A stretch of 64,000 nt of DNA. Origin: Anaerolineaceae bacterium (GTDB taxonomy: Bacteria; Chloroflexota; Anaerolineae; Anaerolineales; Anaerolineaceae). The translations under genes and the position numbers were made by a program. Each line of letters opens with the position of its first letter. Position 1 is the first letter of the stretch. The notes beneath the pieces are model-generated. The model searched no databases, was not told where the DNA came from, and worked only from the letters and a program-made list of their open reading frames with translations. Positions 43,848 through 53,488 of the stretch are shown piece after piece. The stretch is taken from assembly GCA_016841445.1 (NCBI GenBank), contig JAENZD010000001.1:1674001-1738000 (forward strand), read 5' to 3'.

Positions 43848-44618
43848 ATGTTCTCTACCAATCGTATTTTAAGAAAGTCATTCTCCCCGGATGACGTAAA
43901 CTGGCGATTTGAATATAAGTACCATCTGAACATTTCTCAATATCTTGCCGTCAAATCTGCTATCCTCCCCTATATGGCTATTGATGATTACACACTTGCA
44001 TCTCCACAAGGCAAGTACATCGTAAGAAGCTTGTATTTTGATTCCCGGTTCTTCAATGCCTTTCATGAAAAAATGGATGGGAATCGCGACCGCCTGAAAC
44101 TCAGGATCCGAACCTATGTTGAGACCCCTGGAGATGCAGATATCCTGAAAGCCGAGATCAAAGTTAGAAAAAATGTCACAACGGAAAAATATGTAGCCCC
44201 TATCTCCTTATCCGATTATCAATATTTTATGAATGCCAGACATTGGCCGAAAAACCTCTCTGATAACCCGATAACATCAGAATTCGAACGGTACTACCAT
44301 TTAAAAACTCAAGCCCCAGCCGTTTTGGTACAGTACGAAAGAGAAGGATACAGGGATCGCACAGGAGAAGAATTAAGGATCACGTTTGATCACAAAGTCA
44401 GAAGCGCTCGGTCTGAGAACTTATTTCCTGATCATCCAATCTTCAGACAACACACACCAGGGTTGATCACGCTTGAAATTAAATGCAACAAGCGCCAACC
44501 TGATTGGCTGCACCAGTTAATCAAAGATCATGGCCTGTGCATTGCATCAAATTCCAAGTATGTTCAGGCAATTATAGTTTCCCACCCAACCGTTGTCACC
44601 CCAGCGTGGAGCAACTGA
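43848..44618 (+). CDS. VTC-domain protein (polyphosphate polymerase family)
   Basis: The 256-aa protein is a stand-alone VTC domain, the tunnel-shaped catalytic fold of the yeast vacuolar transporter chaperone that makes polyphosphate from ATP. Family landmarks: RFEYKYHLN at the start, YIVRSLYFDS, RDRLKLRIRTY, AEIKVRKNVTTEKY and LITLEIKCNKRQPDWLHQLI. The conserved basic residues and the glutamate of EIK would bind triphosphate and metal. Bacterial members are annotated as polyphosphate polymerases, mostly without direct proof. It lies between DUF4956 and CotH genes with 10- and 6-bp gaps, so all three are expected on one transcript. Confidence 0.87.
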   Translation: MFSTNRILRKSFSPDDVNWRFEYKYHLNISQYLAVKSAILPYMAIDDYTLASPQGKYIVRSLYFDSRFFNAFHEKMDGNRDRLKLRIRTYVETPGDADILKAEIKVRKNVTTEKYVAPISLSDYQYFMNARHWPKNLSDNPITSEFERYYHLKTQAPAVLVQYEREGYRDRTGEELRITFDHKVRSARSENLFPDHPIFRQHTPGLITLEIKCNKRQPDWLHQLIKDHGLCIASNSKYVQAIIVSHPTVVTPAWSN

Positions 44619-44624
44619 TTTCTT

Positions 44625-47600
44625 ATGAACACCCTTATCAAAAAGAAATTTATCAGGAAGTTGTTTGTTTCCATAATTTTAAGTTTCCTGATTTCATACA
44701 CGATTGCCTTACGGTTTACTGATTTTTTGATGTTCACCCGGGGGCTTAAAATTGTCCAATTTATTTCTCTTTTTATTCCGATCGGCTTACTGATCTTCTT
44801 CATTGTCGAGCCTTTTATCTCTTTTCTCCAAAAGGGCATCTCGCTCAAAAATTACGCAATCATTATCCTGACTGCTTTCATTCTCTCCGCTGTTATTTTC
44901 AGTATTTTCTATCAATTCCCGGCTTTTCCCCAAGATTTGAACCTTGAGATTCTTCGTTATGATTCCCCTGGTACAGATTACCACCGCGGGGAATTATTGA
45001 TCAATTCCATCACGAGGGTTGACCTTCCTTCTGAGACAAAGGCTCCAGTCAACGTTGAGCAGCTGACTTTTGAAGCACCCTGGTTCTCCGAAAACGATCA
45101 ATTACAGACCCGGTATGGCGACCCCTCAAAGGGGACCATAAAATATTCAAGGTTCATGCAAGCCCGTCTGGATATTGAATTTCAAACGGCTCCGGCATTT
45201 GGAACGGTCGTCCTTAAATGGAATGGCGATACACTCATTTACGATCTTTATAGCCCGGAACAATCTACAAAACTGGTTCAATTAAGTCCCTCGCTTCGTT
45301 GGGAACGTGCAGATTTGACCCGGAAAGCCTTTTTAGGGGTTAACCTCATTTCTGAGTTTCTCCTGATATCTACTTTATTCTTCTTAACTGGTTTGATCAT
45401 TATTCGCTTATTCATCATTAAAGATATTTCGATCCGCGGCGTGTGGGTACTATTGGCAGTCTTGTTTGTGTCAGCGGTTTTCATCTTTGCGAGCAACAGG
45501 CTCCAAAAGAAAGTGCTGTTTGATGATCCAAACCTCGAAAATGTAATTCGTTTAAAAATCAACAAGCCTGAAGGGGCAATTTATTCCCATCAGTTATTGA
45601 CCATTGCTACCTTGGATGCAAGCCACCAGGAAATCATGGATCTGACAGGGATAGAAAACCTGAAAAATCTTAAGTCGCTAAACTTAAGCGGGAACGCAAT
45701 CTCCGATCTGGCCCCGCTTGCTGCGCTTAAGAAATTAACAGATCTCGACCTGAGCGAAAATCAAATCGTAGATCTGCAAGAAGCACATTTCGATTCACTT
45801 AAGGGATTGCGGCTGGAGCGATTGTCCTTAAGAAGTAATATCAGTCTGAGCCGCACGCTTCTCCGCCCTGGTTTATCCAATATTCGAATACTGAAAGATT
45901 TTACAGCTTTGCAGGAATTAGATCTGGGTCAAAACCAGGTTGAGAATATCTCCCCATTGGTAAATTTAAATAATCTTGTCATTCTTAATCTTGACTCGAA
46001 CAAAATTACAAGCATCAAACCCCTTGAAAATTTAAACAATTTAGAACATCTAAACCTCTCATTCAATGAAATTTCTAATATCTCGAATCTTCAAAACCTG
46101 GATCAGCTTGAATATCTAAATTTGTCTACAAATACCGGGATTACAGACCTGTCGCCATTGGGCAATCTTCTCAAACTTGAGGATCTGAACCTCAATAATA
46201 TTTATGTTGGGGATTCCCTTGGTTTCATCCGGAATTTGAACAGACTCAACGAACTGGATGTGAGCAACTGCGGCATATCTGACCTTTCCGATATTGGGTT
46301 CCTGATGGAAAGAGGCCAGCTGCAGGACAACCCGGATAACGGCATTTTCGCTGAATTGAACATTCGAGATAACCCTTTAGAAGTGAAGGAATGGGATTCA
46401 TTTGCACCCGTGAGGGATCATTGGTCGAACATCACGTTCAGAGATCCCGTGGCGTTACCAATCTTTGTTACACTCTCATCACCCACATTTTCGCATGATG
46501 GTGGTTTTTATATTAATGAATTCCAATTGGAAATACAGGCAGAGGATCCCAACCTGGTCATCCTATACACACTGGATGGCTCAGAACCAAATATCAATAA
46601 TATCGGCAATAATGGAAGTTATTATCAACAGACGATAATATATGAGAATCCAATAACCGTTGAAAATCGCGCAGGTGATCCAAATGTTTTTTCGATGTTC
46701 AACACGGCTGACCTCGTTGATGAGTGGCAAGTATCCTGGTCACCACCCAAGGGGGAGGTCTACAAAGCCAATGTCATTCGGGCGCTGGTTTATGATGAAT
46801 CAACAGGCGCTCAAAGTTCAATCGTAACGCATACGTACTTTGTTGACCCTGAAATCTACAGCCGCTATAGTACCCTGCCGGTTATTTCCATAACGTCTGA
46901 TTACCAGTATCTCTTTGACCCAGACACAGGTATCTACACCTCAGCAAAGCTATCTGGCATTTTCTATCCACCGTTCACCTATAATGAAAGTATTGTGCCG
47001 GCTAGTATTGAATTCTTCAATCAGGATGGCAGTCTTGGATTTGATGGGAACTATGAGATTCAACTTCAGGGGAACACCTCAAAGGCCAGTCCCCAAAAAG
47101 GGTTGACGGTATCTGCTAACAGCTGGTACGGCGATGAGATGATCAATTATCCCCTTTTCAGTACCAGTGAATCAGAGGCAAACCAGATCACATCTTTTAA
47201 GCAGTTTATTCTCCGGGCATGGGGGAGCGCAGGCAGCTGGCCGGTGATGTTCGCAGATGCCTATCATCAAACGCTCATGGCAAAAGCGGATCAGGATATC
47301 CAGGATTACCGTCCGGTAATCGTCTTCATCAATGGAGAATATTGGGGGCTGCATGAAATGCGGGAAGCAGATAAGAATTCCTGGTACCACCAGGAGCATA
47401 CCGGGATTGATCGGGAGAATCCCGGATATGACCTCATCGATGGGGGTTATAACGAGGTTGATGAAGGCAGCGCTGAGGACTGGGATGCGTTAATGGCATT
47501 TATCGCCAGTCACGACATCTCACTCGACGAGAATTATCAACATATCAAAGAAGAAATCGATATCGATAATTTCATCCACTACGTTATCCACTGTATCTAT

Positions 47601-48314
47601 ACGGGAAAACGGGATTGGCCAGATCATAACGAATCCAAATGGCGTGTGCATGACGACTCAGGTAAATGGCGTTGGATTCAATACGATATGGACCATGGTT
47701 TAAGCCAATTTGGCCGTCCTGAATATGATATGGTCTATCATACTGCTTTTGATGAAGAACATTTACATCCCCTTTTTGCTGCCTTATTGGTCAACGATGA
47801 ATTCAAACAAAAATTCATCAACACCTTCGCTGATGATTTGAATACCTATTTTTCACCCAATGTGGAACTTGACCATTACAGGGAAATGGCCGCAGAATTA
47901 GAACCCTACATCCCAGAATACCAGGATCGCTGGGGTTTGATACAGGACTGGGATGAGGGGTATGAATATGGGCTGAAGCTCATTAAGCGACGCCATGATA
48001 TGCGGTGGGACCAGCTTATCAAGAATTTTAAATTAGCAGAAACCGTCGAGATCACATTGATGGCAGACCCAAACATGGGCCATTTTCAGATCAACAGTGT
48101 AGCCATCACGCAGGACACCCCTGGTGTCGTGGATCCAGCCAAATGGAGCGGCTCTTATTTTATGGATCAACCTATTCAAATTACAGCGATTCCGGAACCC
48201 GGTTACCAGTTTGAAAGGTGGGAAGGTGTTGATTCAGGCAGTGACAATGCGATCATCACGATCACACCGACAAGAAAAATGATCATAAGAGCAGTATTCT
48301 CACCAAACCAATAA
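44625..48314 (+). CDS. Membrane-anchored LRR-CotH kinase protein with chitobiase-C-like and InlB-type repeats
   Basis: A 1229-aa modular surface protein. Helices lie at about residues 9-30, 42-63, 73-96, 241-265 and 271-292. A leucine-rich repeat block (about 324-558, 22-residue LxxLxLxxNxI repeats) follows. A chitobiase-C/FN3-like section (about 618-745) contains ILYTLDGSEPN. The CotH kinase domain (about 752-1135) has VFINGEYWGLHEMREADKNS, DWPDHNESKWRVHDDSG and WRWIQYDMDHGLSQFG, holding the metal/ATP-binding Asp and Asn residues. A C-terminal divergent InlB-type repeat (about 1140-1229) ends YQFERWEGV. CotH proteins phosphorylate other surface proteins. The outside location of the kinase domain is inferred. 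Confidence 0.85.
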   Translation: MNTLIKKKFIRKLFVSIILSFLISYTIALRFTDFLMFTRGLKIVQFISLFIPIGLLIFFIVEPFISFLQKGISLKNYAIIILTAFILSAVIFSIFYQFPAFPQDLNLEILRYDSPGTDYHRGELLINSITRVDLPSETKAPVNVEQLTFEAPWFSENDQLQTRYGDPSKGTIKYSRFMQARLDIEFQTAPAFGTVVLKWNGDTLIYDLYSPEQSTKLVQLSPSLRWERADLTRKAFLGVNLISEFLLISTLFFLTGLIIIRLFIIKDISIRGVWVLLAVLFVSAVFIFASNRLQKKVLFDDPNLENVIRLKINKPEGAIYSHQLLTIATLDASHQEIMDLTGIENLKNLKSLNLSGNAISDLAPLAALKKLTDLDLSENQIVDLQEAHFDSLKGLRLERLSLRSNISLSRTLLRPGLSNIRILKDFTALQELDLGQNQVENISPLVNLNNLVILNLDSNKITSIKPLENLNNLEHLNLSFNEISNISNLQNLDQLEYLNLSTNTGITDLSPLGNLLKLEDLNLNNIYVGDSLGFIRNLNRLNELDVSNCGISDLSDIGFLMERGQLQDNPDNGIFAELNIRDNPLEVKEWDSFAPVRDHWSNITFRDPVALPIFVTLSSPTFSHDGGFYINEFQLEIQAEDPNLVILYTLDGSEPNINNIGNNGSYYQQTIIYENPITVENRAGDPNVFSMFNTADLVDEWQVSWSPPKGEVYKANVIRALVYDESTGAQSSIVTHTYFVDPEIYSRYSTLPVISITSDYQYLFDPDTGIYTSAKLSGIFYPPFTYNESIVPASIEFFNQDGSLGFDGNYEIQLQGNTSKASPQKGLTVSANSWYGDEMINYPLFSTSESEANQITSFKQFILRAWGSAGSWPVMFADAYHQTLMAKADQDIQDYRPVIVFINGEYWGLHEMREADKNSWYHQEHTGIDRENPGYDLIDGGYNEVDEGSAEDWDALMAFIASHDISLDENYQHIKEEIDIDNFIHYVIHCIYTGKRDWPDHNESKWRVHDDSGKWRWIQYDMDHGLSQFGRPEYDMVYHTAFDEEHLHPLFAALLVNDEFKQKFINTFADDLNTYFSPNVELDHYREMAAELEPYIPEYQDRWGLIQDWDEGYEYGLKLIKRRHDMRWDQLIKNFKLAETVEITLMADPNMGHFQINSVAITQDTPGVVDPAKWSGSYFMDQPIQITAIPEPGYQFERWEGVDSGSDNAIITITPTRKMIIRAVFSPNQ

Positions 48315-48481
48315 ATAATTAATATTTACAAGTTATGATTAACAAAGATATTCAACGCCGTTAATTCTCTTCCCCCTTAATTATCTGGTAAGATAACCAG
48401 CGGTTTGATGCTAAATTTCATGACTTACGACATCACAACTTAGCAGCAATAAACACACAACGAGATTCAAGAGAAAAGCCA

Positions 48482-49621
48482 ATGAAACTCAATTTCAAAC
48501 TCTACCTGAAGACGATCTGGATAAGCCTGTTCAAATCCAACAAAACCCCCGGTAAACTGACACCTAAACGATTTTTCGTTCTGCTGATCATCTTTCTGCT
48601 TTATCCCATCTGGTATTTTAGCCTTCGGTTAGCCTATGGTCTCGACCAGCTCTTTTACCCGGATTACCGGGAACAGCAAATTGATCAGCCCATCTTTATT
48701 GTTGGCAATTTTCGATCCGGTACCACCCTGCTCCACCGATTAATGGCAAAAGACCCCCAATTCACAGGTATGAAAACCTGGGAGATTTTTGTTGCGCCTT
48801 CCATTGTTCAACGAAAGATCATTCGCTGGCTTTTAAGGATCAATGACCTTATTGGAAAGCCAATTCAGCGAATAATATCTGGGTTTGAAAAATCTCTTAA
48901 AACATATTCCTACATGCACAAAACGGGTCTTGATGAAATTGAAGAGGATAGCCATATATTCTTTCACATCTGGTCAACCTATGATCTTTTCGCCTTCTTT
49001 CCAAACCCTGAATTAATTCGGGATTTTATCTATTATGATGATGAAGTTCCCGAAGAACAAAAGAAACAGGAAATGTCGTATTACAAGGAAGTTTTGAAAC
49101 GCCATATCTTTGCAAATCATGGAAAGCGATATATCTCCAAGAGCCCGCAGTACTCACCCAAAGTAAAAACACTGCACAAGAACTTCCCTGATTCAAAATT
49201 TATCAACCTTGTTCGTTCTCCCTTAAATGTGATCCCTTCCTCTGTCAGTATGTTCTCAAACCACTGGAAAACATACGGGGATCCCCTGGAGGATTACCCC
49301 CAACCAGGTCCGGAGGTAATGCAGGAACAGGCAAAACACTGGTATCTCTACCCACACCAGTATCTAAAGAAACTACCAACTGACCAATATTTTGTACTGC
49401 GGTATAAAGACCTGGCTACCGATCCAAAAGCTGCAATTGAAGCAATTTACAAGCAGTTTGGCATTAAGATGACTCCTGAATACCAGGAAATCCTGACCCA
49501 GGAATCCGAAAAAGCAAAGCAGTTCAAAAGCCATCATAAATATTCACTGAAAAAGATGGGTTTGAACGGTCGAAAAATTAAGAAAGATTTCTCAAAAGCG
49601 ATCAGGGAATATAAAATCTAG
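48482..49621 (+). CDS. PAPS-dependent sulfotransferase family protein
   Basis: The 379-aa protein has an N-terminal hydrophobic helix (about 33-55, LLIIFLLYPIWYFSLRLAYG). The sulfotransferase 5'-phosphosulfate loop is IFIVGNFRSGTTLLHRLM, near residue 72. The 3'-phosphate-binding region is FINLVRSPLNVIPSSVSMF, near 240. It should transfer sulfate from PAPS to a sugar or lipid hydroxyl. The acceptor is unknown but could belong to the envelope glycans made by nearby operons. It is separated by 167 bp from the CotH gene (nothing but AT-rich DNA seen there) and ends 4 bp inside the convergent tlyA gene. Confidence 0.87.
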   Translation: MKLNFKLYLKTIWISLFKSNKTPGKLTPKRFFVLLIIFLLYPIWYFSLRLAYGLDQLFYPDYREQQIDQPIFIVGNFRSGTTLLHRLMAKDPQFTGMKTWEIFVAPSIVQRKIIRWLLRINDLIGKPIQRIISGFEKSLKTYSYMHKTGLDEIEEDSHIFFHIWSTYDLFAFFPNPELIRDFIYYDDEVPEEQKKQEMSYYKEVLKRHIFANHGKRYISKSPQYSPKVKTLHKNFPDSKFINLVRSPLNVIPSSVSMFSNHWKTYGDPLEDYPQPGPEVMQEQAKHWYLYPHQYLKKLPTDQYFVLRYKDLATDPKAAIEAIYKQFGIKMTPEYQEILTQESEKAKQFKSHHKYSLKKMGLNGRKIKKDFSKAIREYKI

Positions 49622-50433
49622 TGGGTTATCGTTTGGTTTTCCGTTGGTTTATCAGCCAACGCATCTTTGATCATCTGCTCTTTATTTCCCCAACTTTCTG
49701 TTTCTTTTATCCGCAAATCAACTAAAAATTCAACATTCCCTTTGGGGCCTGTTATGGGTGATGGGATCAGGCCCGCGGCATAAAACCCCAATGCAGATGC
49801 TTTGTCTAATGTTTCAATAAGAACTCGTTCATGGACCCCCTCATCTTTGATCACGCCAGCGTGCACAGCTGCCGCTTTCCGGCCTGCTTCGAACTGCGGT
49901 TTGATCAGCGCAACCGTCTGTCCCTTATCATCCCGAAACCATTCCTTGACTGCCGGTAAGATCAAAGCCAACGAAATAAATGAGGCATCGATTGTGACCA
50001 GGTCGATGGGTTCCGCCAAGGCATCTAAATAGCGAGCATTTGTGCGTTCCATCACAATCACACGGGGGTCCTGCCGTAGCTTCCAATGCAAGATTCCATA
50101 ACCCACATCAATCGCATAAACTTTCACCGCCCCATTCTGCAGGAGGCAGTCCGTGAACCCCCCGGTTGAAGCCCCGACATCGGCGCAAATTTTTCCTTTT
50201 ACATCAACTTTAAAAGCTTCTATCGCCGCGGCTAACTTCTTCCCGCCGCGTGAAACATATTTTGGACGCTCTTTGATCTCAATTTTTGCATCCTCAGAAA
50301 CCATCGCTGAAGACTTGTGGATCATCTCCCCGTTTACGCGCACTTCCCCAGCCATCACTAGGCGCTGCGCCCGGTTGCGGCTTTCTGCTAACCCGCGCTC
50401 AAATAAGAGGATGTCAATACGTACTTTTGCCAT
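49618..50433 (-). CDS. tlyA: TlyA family rRNA methyltransferase/hemolysin-like
   Basis: The 271-aa protein joins an S4 RNA-binding domain (MAKVRIDILLFERGLAESRNRAQRLVMAGEVRVNG) to an FtsJ-like methyltransferase. The methyltransferase carries ADVGASTGGFTDCLLQNGA, VTIDASFISL and ALIKPQFEAG. The K-D-K-E set typical of 2'-O-ribose methyltransferases is recognisable. Mycobacterial TlyA methylates 16S and 23S rRNA and affects capreomycin sensitivity. It is convergent with the sulfotransferase gene. In many genomes it neighbours nadK and recN, but here it stands alone. Confidence 0.92.
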   Translation of the reverse strand: MAKVRIDILLFERGLAESRNRAQRLVMAGEVRVNGEMIHKSSAMVSEDAKIEIKERPKYVSRGGKKLAAAIEAFKVDVKGKICADVGASTGGFTDCLLQNGAVKVYAIDVGYGILHWKLRQDPRVIVMERTNARYLDALAEPIDLVTIDASFISLALILPAVKEWFRDDKGQTVALIKPQFEAGRKAAAVHAGVIKDEGVHERVLIETLDKASALGFYAAGLIPSPITGPKGNVEFLVDLRIKETESWGNKEQMIKDALADKPTENQTITH

Positions 50434-50551
50434 AGTCTTATTCTAACCTTAATTCTTAGGATAATTTGCAATGTGAAGGCTAAACAGTATCTTACTTCGG
50501 TTTATTTCACCCGATAAGATTGACGTAACAATTTGGTTTTCCAGGAAGCAT

Positions 50552-50557
50552 TATAAT
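50552..50557 (+). promoter_or_regulatory. Possible -10 box of the 50603 gene
   Basis: A perfect TATAAT lies about 46 bp before the start codon, in the divergent region between tlyA and this gene. No well-spaced -35 box is visible (TTGACG is 26 bp upstream). Confidence 0.35.
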
Positions 50558-50602
50558 ATATCCAGAACACAAAATTTTTTTAGGAGCTAAATCGTTAGCA
50601 AG

Positions 50603-51478
50603 GTGCAATCCAAAAACAGAAAGGATCCCCCAGTGAATAATGATAAACCGATAGTAAATTCGTCTGAGCAGAAACTCCAGAAAACCAAGAAGCTCAAAAA
50701 TACATTCCTGGTTACAACAATCCTCTTCTTCTTAGCTACATTGGTCCTGTTAGTTCTTTTTGTTCTCTCCCTCACTGGACTGATTAATATTCCAGCGTTC
50801 CAAATTACCTCGCAGTCATCCTCTATTGAAAGCAAGGCATACGACACCCCTGAAGAAGTCATCGACCAATTTGTTTTAGCCATACAAAGCAATGATTTCG
50901 AAAGTGCACTGGAGCTCTTTGCGGTCAACAACATGGTAGAAGGATATGATTTTGAAGCCTATGTTGAAAGAATTAACGCATTTATGCCGATCAATTCAAT
51001 GGCCCCTCAAGAATATGAGGCGTATTCAGCGATTAACCAAACATACCAGTCCAATATCGCTTCAAATCAAATAAAAATGTTTACCTACAGCTTGCTCATT
51101 CCCGAACTCGATTTAACCTCAATGACTTTCTTGCAAGACATTGAAGATGACAATATCGATTTACTTGACGAATTAGACCCATCACAATTAGGGTCACTGG
51201 AACTTGTGCGCGCCGATTTTTCATCCCCTGAACTTCAAAGATCAGATAATTACCAGGATAGCGTTGATAAATCAGCCAGAATCTACGGATTTGGTGATCA
51301 AGAGGAATATGTTGCCCTGTTTGAATTTGAAGGTGATTATTACCTGGGTGGTTTTGTTCTCGTTGAGTACGAGGAAGGCTGGCAAATCAGTGGCCTTGGC
51401 GCACCTCTCGCTGGCGTAAGTTTTCTTGGTGTAGAACAAATCACGGAATCAGAGTACCTGGAAATCATCAGCGATTAA
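50603..51478 (+). CDS. Unknown single-pass membrane protein with an NTF2/DUF4878-like region
   Basis: I do not recognise a named family. The 291-aa protein has a charged N-terminus, one transmembrane helix (about residues 31-55, TTILFFLATLVLLVLFVLSLTGLI), and an extracytoplasmic part. That part starts TPEEVIDQFVLAIQSNDFESALELF, a pattern found in NTF2-fold lumazine-binding-like domains of surface proteins. The rest is acidic and Asp/Glu/Tyr-rich. GTG at 50603 is the longest start; a second in-frame GTG at 50633 has the better-placed AGAAAGGAT and may be the true start. It has no close neighbours on its strand upstream, and the UbiA-type gene follows after 163 bp. Confidence 0.7.
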   Translation: MQSKNRKDPPVNNDKPIVNSSEQKLQKTKKLKNTFLVTTILFFLATLVLLVLFVLSLTGLINIPAFQITSQSSSIESKAYDTPEEVIDQFVLAIQSNDFESALELFAVNNMVEGYDFEAYVERINAFMPINSMAPQEYEAYSAINQTYQSNIASNQIKMFTYSLLIPELDLTSMTFLQDIEDDNIDLLDELDPSQLGSLELVRADFSSPELQRSDNYQDSVDKSARIYGFGDQEEYVALFEFEGDYYLGGFVLVEYEEGWQISGLGAPLAGVSFLGVEQITESEYLEIISD

Positions 51479-51604
51479 GAGGACATCCTGACATAGAAAA
51501 TAGCCAGGAACAGGCTAAAACGTAAAATCTCACTCAATAAGCGATAATGCAGTGAAGATGAAGGGCTATGATCGACTTAAACCACTCTCTTACCTTAATC
51601 GTTG

Positions 51605-51633
51605 TTGCCGAATGAATGATTTTGCGTGATAAT
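51605..51633 (+). promoter_or_regulatory. Promoter of the UbiA-type gene, possibly leaderless
   Basis: TTGCCG (51605-51610), 17-bp spacer, GATAAT (51628-51633). The start codon ATG is at 51642, only 8 bp after the -10 box, and no ribosome-binding site is present, so the transcript may be leaderless. Confidence 0.45.
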
Positions 51634-51641
51634 ATTGAAGT

Positions 51642-52520
51642 ATGAGTAAAAATATCCGTTATATCTTAAAAACTATGCGCCTGAGGCAGTGGCCTAAGAA
51701 CATGTTTGTCTTCGCTGCGCTTGTTTTTGACCGCCAGCTAACAGATATTCAGCCTGTTCTGATCACCCTCCTCGCATTTTTCCTTTTTTGCCTGGCTTCC
51801 AGCCTGATCTACATCATTAATGATCTGGCTGATATTGAAACCGATAGGTTGCATCCCGGCAAGCAGAACCGGCCGCTGGCATCCGGAAAACTATCCAAAA
51901 CAACTGCCATTATCACATCCGTCGTACTCGCTCTGATCGTCATTCCCGTGTCATTCATCGCAAACCTTTGGTTGGGGGTGATCATCGGCAGTTATGTATT
52001 GATGATGCTTGCCTACTCACTCTGGCTTAAGCACATCCCACTTTTGGATGTGATGATCATTGCAGCCGGGTTTGTATTGAGGGTCGCTGCTGGTGTCGTG
52101 ATCATTCAAACGCAGTTGTTTTCCCCCTGGTTATTCGTCACGACAACTTTCCTTGCCTTATTTATCGGTTTGGGCAAGCGCCGGGCAGAGGTGGACCTTC
52201 TTGAAACCCAGGCCAGCGCCCACAGGCGAGTCCTGGATGGGTACTCCCTGGAACTCCTTGACCAGCTCCTAACAATCGTCCTCAGCGTCACATTAATGAC
52301 ATACTGCCTCTACACATTTTCCGCCACGATCGGGCCCAACAACTACAGCATGATGCTGACCATCCCATTTGTGATCTACGGGCTGTTCCGATATTTATAT
52401 CTGATCCGCGTCGCTCACATCGGGGGAGCACCTGAGGAGATTGTTCTCACTGATCGCCCCATGCAGGCTTCTGTTTTGCTTTGGGGACTGACGGTCGTGA
52501 TCATCCTGTACGTCTTATAA
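51642..52520 (+). CDS. UbiA-family prenyltransferase (decaprenyl-phosphate phosphoribosyltransferase-like)
   Basis: A 292-aa polytopic enzyme with about eight helices. The metal-binding motif is YIINDLADIETDRLHPGKQN followed by RPLASGKLS (about residues 58-88), the signature of the DPPR-synthase branch (NDxxDxExDRxHPxKxxRP). A second motif region is LGKRRAEVDLLE, near residue 180. In actinobacteria the homologue attaches phosphoribose from PRPP to decaprenyl phosphate for arabinan synthesis. Here it would make a polyprenyl-phosphate pentose donor, which could feed the GT39-type transferases (inference). It is 12 bp upstream of mevalonate kinase, which fits a polyprenol-supply operon. Confidence 0.8.
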   Translation: MSKNIRYILKTMRLRQWPKNMFVFAALVFDRQLTDIQPVLITLLAFFLFCLASSLIYIINDLADIETDRLHPGKQNRPLASGKLSKTTAIITSVVLALIVIPVSFIANLWLGVIIGSYVLMMLAYSLWLKHIPLLDVMIIAAGFVLRVAAGVVIIQTQLFSPWLFVTTTFLALFIGLGKRRAEVDLLETQASAHRRVLDGYSLELLDQLLTIVLSVTLMTYCLYTFSATIGPNNYSMMLTIPFVIYGLFRYLYLIRVAHIGGAPEEIVLTDRPMQASVLLWGLTVVIILYVL

Positions 52521-52531
52521 GGATTATTAGA

Positions 52532-53488
52532 ATGCCAGTCATTGTTGGAAGAGCTCCCGGGAAAATTATCTTGTTTGGTGAACACGCGGTTGTTTATGGA
52601 CAACCGGCCATCGCCATCCCGGTAAAAAGCGTGAAAGCCTCTGCTCACATTGCACCAATCTTTGACGCCGAACACGCGATGGTTCACATATCTGCACCGG
52701 ATATCAACCTCAACACTGCATTATCCAATTTGACTGAAGACCATCCCATCGCAAAAGCGATCAGCCTCACACTCAAACAATGCCAGGTCAAACAACCGCC
52801 TTCTTTTTCGCTCCAGGTAACCTCTACCATACCAATTTCTGGGGGGATGGGTTCCGGTGCAGCGATCTCTGTGGCGATCATTCGGGCTGTGTCCGGATTT
52901 TTAGGCAAACCGCTGCCTGAGAAGGCACTTGCGGATCTTGCATTTGAAGTTGAGAAGATTCACCATGGCACTCCCTCCGGGATTGATAATACTGTTGTAG
53001 CCTATCAAAAGCCCATTTTCTTTGTAAAGGAGAAGCCTCCGGAATTTTTACAAATCAGCCATCCAACACATTGGATCATCGCAGATACAGGGGAAAGAAC
53101 ACCAACCCTCGCAACAGTGGCTGCCGTGCGCAATTTACACAATGAGGACCCGGGGTTTTACGGAGAAATATTTGAAAAGATCGGTAAGCTCTCCCTGAAC
53201 GCCAGGAACGCTTTGGAAAAAGGTGACATTCCTGTTCTGGGTAACTTAATGATTGAAAACCAGGAATTTCTTTCAGAATTGAACGTGAGCAGCCCTAAAC
53301 TGGATTTATTAATTAATGCAGCCAGATCTGCGGGTGCAGAAGGAGCAAAACTCTCCGGTGGTGGTCGGGGAGGGAATATCATCGCCTTATCAAAACCCGA
53401 TCACATGACCAGGATAGAAGATGCATTAAGAAAAGCTGGTGCAATCCGGGTCATCAGAACATTGCTATCAGGGCATGGTGAAGTATGA
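52532..53488 (+). CDS. mvk: Mevalonate kinase
   Basis: The 318-aa GHMP kinase phosphorylates mevalonate. Seen: GRAPGKIILFGEHAVVYGQPAI at the start, the ATP-binding PISGGMGSGAAISVAI loop, GTPSGIDNTVV, and C-terminal GAEGAKLSGGGRGGNIIAL. Length is typical of the archaeal-like class. An upstream extension to 52481 lies in the UbiA-type gene. The ATG at 52532 is chosen because AAGGA lies upstream and the family begins at this point. The stop overlaps the isopentenyl phosphate kinase start in an ATGA junction (52532-53488 and 53485 onward). Confidence 0.93.
   Translation: MPVIVGRAPGKIILFGEHAVVYGQPAIAIPVKSVKASAHIAPIFDAEHAMVHISAPDINLNTALSNLTEDHPIAKAISLTLKQCQVKQPPSFSLQVTSTIPISGGMGSGAAISVAIIRAVSGFLGKPLPEKALADLAFEVEKIHHGTPSGIDNTVVAYQKPIFFVKEKPPEFLQISHPTHWIIADTGERTPTLATVAAVRNLHNEDPGFYGEIFEKIGKLSLNARNALEKGDIPVLGNLMIENQEFLSELNVSSPKLDLLINAARSAGAEGAKLSGGGRGGNIIALSKPDHMTRIEDALRKAGAIRVIRTLLSGHGEV

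Noticed and set aside
52481-52531. Earlier start for mevalonate kinase
   Set aside because: The extra residues overlap the UbiA-type gene and do not fit the family N-terminus.
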